Assembly (NCBI GenBank): GCA_045627885.1
Contig: JAZQOM010000061.1
Location: forward strand, 1 to 54,075
DNA: 54,075 nucleotides
Direction of reading: 5' to 3'
From: CALCTE01 sp045627885
GTDB taxonomy: Bacteria > Bacillota > Clostridia > Oscillospirales > CAG-272
Positions 1 through 7,673 of this stretch are shown here, one piece after another. The position numbers and the translations under genes were made by a program. Position 1 is the stretch's first letter; every line of letters starts with the position of its first letter. Below the pieces are notes generated by a model. The model had not been told where the DNA came from, did no database searches, and saw nothing but the letters and a program-made list of their open reading frames with translations.

Positions 1-1571
1 GGGCCTTTGTATTTCCATGAGCCCGATACTATTTCAAATCCATTCGGAAGAATAAACTCAATTGCGCCCGATTTTGCTAAAAGATTTTCGTTCAAAGAAA
101 GCGTAAGCGTAACGGTTTCTCCCGAAGCCGCTGTTTCTGACGAAAGCGTCGATTCTACATCGTATGCTGCCTTATAGCCGCACTCCGTGCATACTCCGTC
201 TTTGTCGAAGCTGTGCTCTGCGATATCCTTTTTATCGTGGCAGACGGTGCACTCGTGCCAGTGCTTTGTAGCATCTTTTGACCATACTGTTGAATAGCTG
301 TGCGTAATCGTTCTTACATATCCGCAGGTATTGCAGGTTGTGTCGCAAGCATTGTCATAGCTGTGCTTTGCAGTGTCTTTCTTTACTCCGCAGACCGAGC
401 ATTCGTGCCAATGCTGCGTGCCGTCTGTTGACCAAACTTTTTTGTAGCTGTGAGTTATACTTCTCGTTGCGCCACATACGTTACAGGTCGTGTCGCAGGA
501 ATTGTCGTATACGTGTCCGCTTACACTGCGAGTATAGCCGCAGGTGTTGCACGTCTTATCGCAGGCGTTGTCGTAGTCGTGCGATGCGCACTCAAGCTTC
601 CATATCTGATTGCTTGATTTTGTAGTTGTTAAAACATAAATATGGTAATCGTTAGTATGCGGGCTTTTTGTAAGAGAAAGGCTTGTATTATCAGCCGGAT
701 GTATCAAATATCCGTCGCCGCATTTTTCGAACACCCAAAGCTGAGAACCGTTTCCGGTATATGTATAAAGCGTAACCTCGTTTCCGCTTATTGAGTTATC
801 GGCCATAACGTTCAAAACATAACTGTTATTCTTTGCCGACTTCAAAGAATAAGCGTTCTTGTCTTTTACAAACTTAAATCTTTCATTTGCGGTGTTTCCC
901 GCCCTTGTTGTTTCGTAAAACCAAATTGTATCCTTTTTAGCTTCCATAGAAGAAGCATAAAGAGTATCTTCGCCGTTTCTCAAATAATACTCTTTTTCTT
1001 TGATGGTTTCGTACGGTGTGGTTGAACTATTATTAAAATGATATACATATCCCGCATCACTTTGGTTTCCGCAAGTACATGTAAAGTACATATACAATCT
1101 TCCATTGCGAGCATTATTATGCGCATATCCCTCGGCATATCCGCTGCTGTCGGCTCCCTTGTATATATACGCGTGAATATAAGGACAGTTATCAATCGGA
1201 ACACAGCTACTACAATATACAAATATTAAATCTCCAGGAGAAAGAATCTCACTATTCTTGGAAACGGTAATGGTACCATCGCTGTTAATATTCAGCTTTT
1301 CTAATCTGCCAAGATTTGTATTTGTTAACTGTCTTACAAGCGATGTACAACCGGTGCTCCAGGCTACATCTTTCCCTATCCCCCCTGCCAGAAGGCAATT
1401 GCTTACAAATTCGGCGCACAATCCTACTCCACTATTCCAGTTTGCTTCTGCATACTGCAAAGCAGCCGCCGGATTGTATGATCCTGCAGCGTTCGCCGTA
1501 AATGATGTTCCCGTTGTCAGTGATGCTATCATCATCACTGCAAGTATAAACGACAGAATTCTTTTTTTCAT
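1..1571 (-). CDS. Secreted modular protein: amidase-like, RICIN, CxxC repeats, cohesin-like (3' partial)
   Basis: The frame is open from an ATG at 1571 to the window edge: 523 codons with no stop. It starts with a signal peptide (MKKR, hydrophobic core, likely cut after ANA near residue 28). Residues about 31-180 resemble NlpC/P60-like or Amidase_6 domains, with candidate nucleophile Cys52 in GLCAEF and His133 in IHAYIY. Residues about 185-327 look like a ricin-type beta-trefoil (GSQLWVFE, NQIWKLE). Residues 329-467 are tandem zinc-ribbon-like repeats (CDTTCNTCGY, HWHECxVC). From about 468 a cohesin-like beta domain begins and runs off the window. The ribosome site AAGGAGAG lies well placed before the ATG. 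An extracellular wall or carbohydrate role is inferred; the substrate is unknown. Confidence 0.8.
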   Translation of the reverse strand, partial: MKKRILSFILAVMMIASLTTGTSFTANAAGSYNPAAALQYAEANWNSGVGLCAEFVSNCLLAGGIGKDVAWSTGCTSLVRQLTNTNLGRLEKLNINSDGTITVSKNSEILSPGDLIFVYCSSCVPIDNCPYIHAYIYKGADSSGYAEGYAHNNARNGRLYMYFTCTCGNQSDAGYVYHFNNSSTTPYETIKEKEYYLRNGEDTLYASSMEAKKDTIWFYETTRAGNTANERFKFVKDKNAYSLKSAKNNSYVLNVMADNSISGNEVTLYTYTGNGSQLWVFEKCGDGYLIHPADNTSLSLTKSPHTNDYHIYVLTTTKSSNQIWKLECASHDYDNACDKTCNTCGYTRSVSGHVYDNSCDTTCNVCGATRSITHSYKKVWSTDGTQHWHECSVCGVKKDTAKHSYDNACDTTCNTCGYVRTITHSYSTVWSKDATKHWHECTVCHDKKDIAEHSFDKDGVCTECGYKAAYDVESTLSSETAASGETVTLTLSLNENLLAKSGAIEFILPNGFEIVSGSWKYKG

Positions 1572-1613
1572 TTTTTCTCTCCTTTTTGTTTAATTTTTTT
1601 GGGTTTCATTCTG

Positions 1614-1642
1614 ATTATACTACACAAAATAGTATAAGTCAA
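1614..1642 (-). promoter_or_regulatory. Sigma-A promoter of the secreted protein gene
   Basis: On the minus strand TTGACT (1642-1637), a 17 bp spacer and TATAAT (1619-1614) form a near-consensus vegetative promoter about 45 bp upstream of the ATG at 1571. The spacer and -10 are covered by a perfect palindrome, so the promoter looks repressible. Confidence 0.75.
1615..1637. promoter_or_regulatory. Perfect palindrome, candidate operator 1
   Basis: TTATACTA and TAGTATAA are perfect 8 bp inverted arms separated by 7 bp (CACAAAA). The palindrome covers the spacer and most of the -10 box of the promoter for the secreted protein. A protein bound here would occlude RNA polymerase. The divergent XRE regulator is the obvious candidate, because a related palindrome precedes its own start. 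Confidence 0.6.
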
Positions 1643-1682
1643 GAAAATAAACTAAAATAATCGGAAGCATTACCGCGCAAAA

Positions 1683-1697
1683 TAGTGTATTATACTA
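1683..1697. promoter_or_regulatory. Imperfect palindrome, candidate operator 2
   Basis: TAGTGTA-T-TATACTA is a 7-1-7 palindrome with one mismatch. It uses the same half-site (TATACTA/TAGTATA) as the palindrome at 1615-1637. It lies 18 bp upstream of the preferred GTG start of the XRE gene and contains TATACT, a plausible -10 box for that gene. This fits autoregulation by the XRE protein, which is inference. Confidence 0.5.
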
Positions 1698-1714
1698 ATG
1701 AAAGCGGTGATAAA

Positions 1715-2020
1715 GTGAATGAACAATATATTCGTGACAAAATCACGGAATTAAGGCTTGCAAAAGGCGTATCCGAATACAAAATGAGCCTTGACCTCGG
1801 TCACAGCAAAGGGTATATTCAAAGCATTTCCTCGGGGCGCTCTCTGCCGTCTATGAGCGAATTTTTGACAATTTGCGAATACTTCGGCATAACACCGCAG
1901 GAGTTTTTCTCGGACGATTGCAATGTTATTCTTTCGCACGAGCTTAAATATGCAATATCCGGGCTTTCGAGAGATGATGCGGTCTTTGTCCTTGAGTTGA
2001 TAAAACGAATAAAAAAATAA
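1715..2020 (+). CDS. XRE-family helix-turn-helix regulator
   Basis: A 101-residue protein whose first 65 residues form a typical XRE/HTH_3 fold (IRDKITELRLAKG, the recognition-helix stretch HSKGYIQSISSG, then LTICEYFGITPQEFF). A short helical tail follows (LSRDDAVFVLELIKRIKK), probably for dimerisation. The GTG at 1715 is preferred because GGTGAT sits just upstream. An in-frame GTG at 1685 is possible but lies inside a palindrome and would add ten residues unlike the family. The gene diverges from the secreted protein gene and both face related palindromes, so it probably represses that gene and itself. A bidirectional terminator follows directly. Confidence 0.85.
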   Translation: MNEQYIRDKITELRLAKGVSEYKMSLDLGHSKGYIQSISSGRSLPSMSEFLTICEYFGITPQEFFSDDCNVILSHELKYAISGLSRDDAVFVLELIKRIKK

Positions 2021-2050
2021 ATGCCTTATCCGTAAAAGGATAAGGCATTT
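2019..2050. terminator. Bidirectional terminator between XRE gene and ttcA-like gene
   Basis: Arms 2019-2031 and 2038-2050 (AAATGCCTTATCC and its complement) form a perfect 13 bp stem with a 6-nt loop. Read on the minus strand it is followed by TTATTTTTTTATT, ideal for the ttcA-like gene ending at 2094. Read on the plus strand the tail is weaker (GTGATTTT). Confidence 0.85.
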
Positions 2051-2093
2051 GTGATTTTCGGCAGTTGCGGTTACCGCTAATCGGCTTGCCGAT

Positions 2094-2867
2094 TTATTCT
2101 TCTTTCGCCTGCGGCGCATCGCCGCTTTTCGTTCTCTGAGTCCGCGTGTGCATTTCGTAGCCGCTTCCCGGCGCTCTTTCGAGCGCTCCGAATATGTTTT
2201 TTATAAAAGAACGATTGCTTTTCTGCATTTCATACATAAACTTTTTCATTTCTTCGCGCTCGGTGTTGCCGTTTGCGGGGCATTTGGATTCTATCACCGG
2301 CAGTTTTTCGTTCCGCGCAAATGCGGCGACCTCTCTTTCCGGAGCATAGATAAGCGGACGAATCACAAAAAGCTTTGAGCGGTCAAGATATGTCACGGGC
2401 TGAAAGCTCCCGAATCTTCCGGCATAGAACAGATTGAGCAGCACCGTTTCGACCACATCGTCGTAGTTGTGTCCGAGGGCGAGCTTGTTGCAGCCGAGAG
2501 CCTTTGCCGCGTCATTTATCGCGCCTCGGCGCATCCTTGCGCAGAGCGAACAGGGATTTGTTTCTTTTCTCACATTAAAAATTATTTCGTATATCTGCGA
2601 CGGAATCACCGTATATTCGACACCGATGTTGTCGCACAGCTCCTTTATTTTCGAAAAATCCGCATCGGGAAAGCCCATATCGACGGTTATCGCCTTGAGC
2701 GTGAATTTTTCCGGATAGAATTTGCGAAGCTCCGACAGAGTCACGAGAAGCGAAAGCGAGTCTTTTCCCGCGGAGACGCCGACGCCGATAATATCGCCGT
2801 CGCGAATCATATCGTAGTTTTCCACAGCCTTGCGGACGAATGAAAGCATTTTCTGAAGGTCTGCCAT
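2094..2867 (-). CDS. ttcA: TtcA-like tRNA 2-thiocytidine synthetase
   Basis: 257 residues of the PP-loop ATP pyrophosphatase/TtcA family, which thiolates a cytidine (position 32 in the characterised enzyme) of some tRNAs using ATP and a 4Fe-4S cluster. The PP-loop reads VSAGKDS (residues 31-37) instead of the usual SGGKDS. The cluster ligands are visible: CSLC at 106-109 and Cys196 in SKCPANG. The GHNYDD motif at 132-137 is also typical. The ATG at 2867 has AAAGGAG at good spacing. The gene stands alone, ending at a strong terminator. Exact tRNA position in this organism is inferred; paralogues of the family can act elsewhere. Confidence 0.85.
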   Translation of the reverse strand: MADLQKMLSFVRKAVENYDMIRDGDIIGVGVSAGKDSLSLLVTLSELRKFYPEKFTLKAITVDMGFPDADFSKIKELCDNIGVEYTVIPSQIYEIIFNVRKETNPCSLCARMRRGAINDAAKALGCNKLALGHNYDDVVETVLLNLFYAGRFGSFQPVTYLDRSKLFVIRPLIYAPEREVAAFARNEKLPVIESKCPANGNTEREEMKKFMYEMQKSNRSFIKNIFGALERAPGSGYEMHTRTQRTKSGDAPQAKEE

Positions 2868-3026
2868 AAAACACTCCTTTGTTTGATGAGCCGATTATAC
2901 ACCCAAAAACCGGATATTTCAACGGAGAATCCAAAAATCGCAAAAGAGAAAACGAGAGAAAAATAGAGAAAAACATACGAAATAGTGAGAAACTCACAAA
3001 ATATTCAAATTTTTATAAAATATCAC

Positions 3027-3054
3027 TTGACAATCGACTTTAATGTGATATACT
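3027..3054 (+). promoter_or_regulatory. Promoter of rplM-rpsI
   Basis: TTGACA (3027-3032), a 16 bp spacer ending TGTGA, and TATACT (3049-3054). Transcription should start near 3061, leaving a leader of only about 30 nt, too short for a large ribosomal-protein leader structure. Confidence 0.8.
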
Positions 3055-3092
3055 AATCAAGCTGAAAAAATTAACAAATCGGAGGAAAATCA

Positions 3093-3521
3093 ATGTCTAC
3101 TTACATGGCAAAAAAAGAAGAGCTTAACCGTAAGTGGTATATCGTTGACGCAGCAGGCAAGCCCGCAGGCCGCGTGGCAGCAACCGCCGCAACGATACTC
3201 AACGGCAAGCACAAACCCGAATACACACCTCATGTTGACTGCGGCGATTTCGTCATCGTCATCAATGCGGCAAAGGCAGTATGGACGGGCAAGAAGATGG
3301 AGCAGAAGAAGTATCGCCGTCACACGGGATACATCGGCGGTCTTAAGGAAGAGTCGCTTCGCGATGTAATGGCTAAAAAGCCCGAATTCGCAATCAAGAC
3401 TGCAGTTAAGGGAATGCTTCCCCACAATTCAATCGGCGCCGCAAGCATCACGAGACTTAAGGTATACGCAGGCGCAGAGCATGAGCAGCAGGCACAGAAG
3501 CCTGAGGCTTATGAAGGTTAA
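3093..3521 (+). CDS. rplM: 50S ribosomal protein L13
   Basis: 142 residues, the normal L13 length. Family hallmarks are visible: KWYIVDAAGKPAGR near residues 14-27, GDFVIVINA around 51-59, KKYRRHTGY near 72-80, and KGMLPHNSIG near 110-119. L13 is an early-assembling protein of the large subunit. GGAGGA is 7 bases before the ATG at 3093; a second in-frame ATG four codons later is less well placed. rpsI follows after 14 bp, the near-universal bacterial rplM-rpsI pair. Confidence 0.97.
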   Translation: MSTYMAKKEELNRKWYIVDAAGKPAGRVAATAATILNGKHKPEYTPHVDCGDFVIVINAAKAVWTGKKMEQKKYRRHTGYIGGLKEESLRDVMAKKPEFAIKTAVKGMLPHNSIGAASITRLKVYAGAEHEQQAQKPEAYEG

Positions 3522-3535
3522 GGAGGTAAAGAAAG

Positions 3536-3940
3536 ATGACATATACACCCGCTAAGCCGTACTTCTACGGCACAGGAAGAAGAAAGAAATCCGTTGCAAG
3601 AGTCAGACTTTACCCCGGTACAGGCATTGTAACAATCAACGGAAGAGATATCGACGATTATTTCGGACTTGAGACACTCAAGCTGATAGTTCGTCAGCCC
3701 TTCGGCGTAACCGGCAACGACGGCAAATATGATGTAGTTGCAACCGTAGTCGGCGGCGGTATCGCAGGTCAGGCAGGCGCTATCCGTCACGGCATAGCAA
3801 GAGCACTTCTCCAGGCAGATGAAGAATTCCGTGCCGAGCTCAAGAAGGCAGGACTTCTCACTCGTGACCCGAGAATGAAGGAGAGAAAGAAGTACGGTCT
3901 CAAAGCCGCTCGTCGCGCTCCTCAGTTCTCAAAGAGATAA
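3536..3940 (+). CDS. rpsI: 30S ribosomal protein S9
   Basis: 134 residues with the S9 pattern: YGTGRRKKSVARVRLYPGTG near the N-terminus, the GGGIAGQAGAIRHGIARAL segment near residues 66-84, and the basic C-terminal tail RAPQFSKR, which in known ribosomes reaches the P-site tRNA. AGGAGG is placed before the ATG. It is cotranscribed with rplM and followed by a GC-rich terminator hairpin at 4004-4030. Confidence 0.97.
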   Translation: MTYTPAKPYFYGTGRRKKSVARVRLYPGTGIVTINGRDIDDYFGLETLKLIVRQPFGVTGNDGKYDVVATVVGGGIAGQAGAIRHGIARALLQADEEFRAELKKAGLLTRDPRMKERKKYGLKAARRAPQFSKR

Positions 3941-4003
3941 GCTCGAAGAACAGAACAAATTACCGTTTTACGCTTTGCTTTTACAAACGAACGCGGCAAA
4001 ATC

Positions 4004-4030
4004 CCGCTGCCGAACAAGCTTCGGCAGCGG
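4004..4030 (+). terminator. Terminator of rplM-rpsI
   Basis: CCGCTGCCGAA and TTCGGCAGCGG form an 11 bp stem with loop CAAGC. It can extend outward through AAATC/GATTT across a single bulge. The T-rich tail (GATTTGTATAATATTT) is modest. Confidence 0.7.
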
Positions 4031-4120
4031 CGATTTGTATAATATTTCCTTGTGCGGAATATAATAGCTTGTACGCATAAAGAAATCACGCGCTCGAGAA
4101 AGAAAGCGAGGTGACCGGTC

Positions 4121-5248
4121 ATGGAAAGGTTAAAGAGGCTTATAAAAAAGCTTACACCTTACATCAACCGAACAGCGATAACAGCAATTTTCATTTTAGC
4201 ATCTGCACTTATCATTTTTGTCGCAAAAGACTATAGAAACGAAGAACTTTATATATTCAAAGAAATAGAAGATGACGGCGTAGACAGTACGGCGGTACTG
4301 ATGTATGCCGGATGGGCCAAAGGCAACAGCGAAGCAGAAAACGGTACAAGCGATAAGCTCACGGTTTATGTCAACGATGCCGGAGTTGTCACCGAATACA
4401 GAACAAATAAAGGAACAGTCGCGGATTTCTTTGCCGAAAAAGGCATAGAGCTCAGCAGATATGACGAGGTGGTTCCGTTCGGAAAGGCAGCACTTGCAGA
4501 CGGAATGACGGTACTGATTACGAGAGTGGACTATGTCACACAAACGAAGACGGAAACAGTCCCGTATGATACCGTTGTAAAAGATGTAGATACCGTAGAG
4601 AAAGGCAAAACTGTAACGGTTACAAAGGGAGAGGACGGATTTGTAGCATACACCGTATCGACAAAATATGTCAACGGAGTACCTACAACGCAAAGCGAAA
4701 TAGTCTCGACCGAATCAAAGGAACCTGTAACCTGTGTAAAAGAACACGGCATAGGCGGCAAATTCAAAGCGCCCGACGGAAAGATATACTCGTATTCGTA
4801 CAGACTTACCGTTTCGGCGACCGCATACTATGATGCGTACCACCGCGGAATGACCGCGACGGGACACGCAACGGTTCCGGGAATCGTCGCAGTTGACAAG
4901 AGCGTCATACCTTTACATTCAAAATGCTATGTATGCGGAAAAATCGGTGATTTCGGCGTGCTAAAAGCCGAAGATGTCGGCAATTTCCGCGGCAACTGCA
5001 TAGATGTATATTTCAATACTCTTGCAGAATGCTATGCATTCGGAAGGCAGACACTCGAGGTATATGTGCTTGAGGTGAACGCTTGCAGTACAAAACGGCA
5101 TACAGTAGCGGGCACTACCAATATCGGCTATCACGGAGCTGATTGGACATATACAAGGAACAAGAATAAAACAACAAATTCCGCATCGGAAAAAGCCGTA
5201 ACGGAAGAAACGAAAATTGAGGAGACAGAAGAAAATGGCAAAGAATAA
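4121..5248 (+). CDS. Membrane-anchored G5/3D-domain cell wall protein
   Basis: 375 residues. Residues about 17-36 form one membrane helix with a short basic cytoplasmic side, so the rest faces outward. A DUF348-like ubiquitin-fold segment (LTVYVNDAGVVTEYRT) is followed by a G5 domain (about 145-215). The 3D domain (about 225-320) carries the three conserved aspartates in AVDKSVIP, AEDVGN and CIDVYF. This YabE/Rpf-type order is linked to peptidoglycan turnover, spore germination or resuscitation in related Firmicutes. GAGGTGA precedes the ATG at 4121. The acidic tail overlaps the next gene by 14 bp. Murein lytic activity is inferred from the 3D fold. Confidence 0.85.
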   Translation: MERLKRLIKKLTPYINRTAITAIFILASALIIFVAKDYRNEELYIFKEIEDDGVDSTAVLMYAGWAKGNSEAENGTSDKLTVYVNDAGVVTEYRTNKGTVADFFAEKGIELSRYDEVVPFGKAALADGMTVLITRVDYVTQTKTETVPYDTVVKDVDTVEKGKTVTVTKGEDGFVAYTVSTKYVNGVPTTQSEIVSTESKEPVTCVKEHGIGGKFKAPDGKIYSYSYRLTVSATAYYDAYHRGMTATGHATVPGIVAVDKSVIPLHSKCYVCGKIGDFGVLKAEDVGNFRGNCIDVYFNTLAECYAFGRQTLEVYVLEVNACSTKRHTVAGTTNIGYHGADWTYTRNKNKTTNSASEKAVTEETKIEETEENGKE

Positions 5249-6536
5249 AAAATCAAATGCCGGCAATATAGTGCTCTGGATTCTTTGTGCACTTGTTGTT
5301 TTGGGCATAGCCGCAATTATTTACACAAATGCACTCCAGCGCAATTCCATTTTCAAGGATGACCTCTTTAAGGATGCGATAAGCACCGTACTCGGAAAGC
5401 AGCCTGCAAATATCACAGAGAGCGATATATCTGCGATAAAGTATCTTTCCGTCAATGCGGCACAGCAGGACCCGGATAACGCCGCAAATACGGTTATAAC
5501 CTTGCAGATAGGTTACGACGAAGCCGTAACGGAGCTCGAGAAGGGCGACGAAGCGGACAGCGAGGTTCTCTCTAAAGCTCTTTCGGGAGTAATACTTGAC
5601 GAGAATATAAAGAACTTTGATGACCTCAAGCTCTTTACGGGGCTCAAGGTGCTCAGCGTAAACGGAGACCTTGTAAACCTCGACGGAATAAGCTCAAAGG
5701 ATATTGCTTATCTTTATGTTACATCCGGAAAGCTCGAAGACATATCAAAAGTTGCTGAGTTTACGGCATTAAAGGAAGTAAGCATCGGAGGCGGCAATTT
5801 TGCCGATGTTTCCGCATTTGCAAACTGCAAGTCTTTGACGGGACTTTTCTTAAACGGATGCAAGGTAAAGGATATCAGCGCACTCAAGAACCTTACGGCG
5901 CTCGAGTCACTTGACCTTTCGTCAAATGAAGAGCTTGCCGACATCTCCGCACTTGCGGACTGCAAGGCTTTGAAGGCACTTGCGTTTGACGGCACCGCGG
6001 TTTCCGATATCTCCGCACTCAATGGACTTGAAAATCTCGAGTCCGTGTCCTTTGCAAAAGCAAAGGTAAGCGATATTTCGCCGCTCTCGGCAAATGCCGC
6101 ACTCAAGACGATTATCGCAAACGAGAACGGAATTTCCGATATCTCTGCCGTAAAGGAACTTGCAAAGCTCACAACCGTTATTTTGTCAAATAACGAGATA
6201 GAGGATATCTCCGCACTCAAAGGACTTGCAGAGCTCGAATACTGCGACCTTTCCGGCAACAAGATAAGCGATGTCAGCGCACTTGCCGGAAAAGAGAAAC
6301 TCACGGCTCTCCTGCTTGACGAGAACGAGGGACTCACGGATATCACACCTATTAAAGAGCTTGTATATTCTTACTACAAGGGAACAGGTAACTGCTATGT
6401 AACATTACCCGAAGAACTTGCAAAGAAGATTCAGGAAGAGATAGCTGCAGAGGCTGAGGAGAATGCCGATAACGACGACGAAACTCCCGCGGACAAAACT
6501 GCCGACGAGCCTCAAGACGCTTCGACAGAAGACTGA
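5235..6536 (+). CDS. Leucine-rich-repeat protein with N-terminal membrane anchor
   Basis: About 433 residues. A short basic N-terminus precedes one hydrophobic helix (VLWILCALVVLGIAAIIYT), giving a signal anchor. From about residue 130 to 390 there are roughly 22-residue internalin-like repeats built on L..L..LDLSxN..xDISAL (DISALADCKAL, DISALNGLENL, DISPLSANAAL, DISAVKELAKL, DISALKGLAEL). The tail is acidic (EENADNDDE). The ATG at 5235 is chosen over an upstream in-frame TTG because GAGGAG sits just before it. It overlaps the 3D-domain gene by 14 bp, so the two are probably coupled. The repeats suggest protein binding outside the cell; the partner is unknown. Confidence 0.85.
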   Translation: MAKNKKSNAGNIVLWILCALVVLGIAAIIYTNALQRNSIFKDDLFKDAISTVLGKQPANITESDISAIKYLSVNAAQQDPDNAANTVITLQIGYDEAVTELEKGDEADSEVLSKALSGVILDENIKNFDDLKLFTGLKVLSVNGDLVNLDGISSKDIAYLYVTSGKLEDISKVAEFTALKEVSIGGGNFADVSAFANCKSLTGLFLNGCKVKDISALKNLTALESLDLSSNEELADISALADCKALKALAFDGTAVSDISALNGLENLESVSFAKAKVSDISPLSANAALKTIIANENGISDISAVKELAKLTTVILSNNEIEDISALKGLAELEYCDLSGNKISDVSALAGKEKLTALLLDENEGLTDITPIKELVYSYYKGTGNCYVTLPEELAKKIQEEIAAEAEENADNDDETPADKTADEPQDASTED

Positions 6537-6543
6537 ATTTAAT

Positions 6544-6572
6544 AAAAGCGGCGGAAAATCTCCGCCGCTTTT
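6544..6572 (+). terminator. Terminator after the LRR gene
   Basis: AAAAGCGGCGGA and TCCGCCGCTTTT form a perfect 12 bp stem with a 5-nt loop. The next gene begins only 17 bp after the hairpin. Confidence 0.85.
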
Positions 6573-6589
6573 GCGCATTATGTAAATTT

Positions 6590-7588
6590 ATGAATTGGTT
6601 TATTTTTGCTCTTGTCTGCATACTCGGCTGGGGCTTTGCCGACCTGTTTTACAAAAGCTCAAGTGATGAAAACGACAGATATTCACATCTTAAAATTGCG
6701 GTGTGGGTAGGTCTTGTCATGGGCGTTTGTGCCGTAATGCTCATTCCGTTTTCGGAACACGGAGCATCGGTGTTGAGCCTTGACGCTCTTGTAAAATACT
6801 CGCCGGCGTCGCTTTCGTATATAATTTCCATGATTATAGGCTACGCAGGGCTCCGCTATATCGAATTATCCGTTGTCTCGCCGATACAAAACGCATCGGG
6901 CGCGCTATCCGCGATAATGATGACCGTGTTCTTTGCCGTAAGCACCGGAAGCATAAAGGGCGCCGTAAGTGACGCAACGGGATACATATTCGGAGCAAAG
7001 ACCGGCGCAGAGAGGGCGGTCAACGCGCTTATCATAGTCGGAATCATATCAATATGCGCGGGAGTGACGGCGCTTGCCTTTGTAGAACATAAGCTCTCGA
7101 ATTCCGAAAAAGCGCTTTCCACGCGCGAGAAAAAATACCGGCTCGGCGCACTTGCTTTGCTATTCCCGATAGCGTATTGCTTTTTCGATACGCTCGGAAC
7201 GGCGGCAGACGGAATAATTCTTGACGGAGAGAGCGGACTTTCGCTCGGCGAATTTGATGTAATAATTCTTTACGGGCTGACCTTCTTTTCGGCGGGAATA
7301 ATATCGTGGCTTGTGTTGCTTTTCAAAGAAAAAAAGCCGTATAATCCGTTTTGCAAAAAAGAGCTGACAAAGGGAGCGGCGGCATTGTGCGAAGAATTCG
7401 GTCAGATATTTTATGTATTTGCCATGGCAAAAAAGCCCGTGCTTGCCGCGCCGATGATAGCGTCGTATTGCATAGTATCGGTAATATTGTCGCGAATAAT
7501 CTTAAAAGAAAAGCTCAAAGCATCGCAGTATGCTTGCGTTTTCTCGGTAATTGCGGGGATAGTATTCCTCGGTATTGCAGGAGTATAG
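6590..7588 (+). CDS. EamA/DMT-superfamily membrane transporter
   Basis: 332 residues with about ten hydrophobic segments arranged as two EamA-like halves (first about 1-165, second about 185-332). The MNWFIFALVCILGWG start and the closing RIILKEKLKASQYACVFSVIAGI are typical of drug/metabolite transporters, including the conserved KEKL before the last helix. The substrate cannot be told from sequence. The ATG at 6590 lies 17 bp after a terminator and has no recognisable Shine-Dalgarno sequence, so the start, or a leaderless transcript, remains uncertain. Confidence 0.8.
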   Translation: MNWFIFALVCILGWGFADLFYKSSSDENDRYSHLKIAVWVGLVMGVCAVMLIPFSEHGASVLSLDALVKYSPASLSYIISMIIGYAGLRYIELSVVSPIQNASGALSAIMMTVFFAVSTGSIKGAVSDATGYIFGAKTGAERAVNALIIVGIISICAGVTALAFVEHKLSNSEKALSTREKKYRLGALALLFPIAYCFFDTLGTAADGIILDGESGLSLGEFDVIILYGLTFFSAGIISWLVLLFKEKKPYNPFCKKELTKGAAALCEEFGQIFYVFAMAKKPVLAAPMIASYCIVSVILSRIILKEKLKASQYACVFSVIAGIVFLGIAGV

Positions 7589-7673
7589 AATAAGACTTCG
7601 GCAACACTAACACCAAAAAGACCAATTTTGCATGATGCTCAAAGCCATATCAAAATAAAACCGGAGGAACAGT

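Noticed and set aside
180..600. CRISPR-like array suggested by regularly spaced repeats
   Set aside because: The repeats are imperfect, in frame, and encode CxxC/HWHExC protein repeats of the secreted protein. There is no constant repeat with unique spacers.
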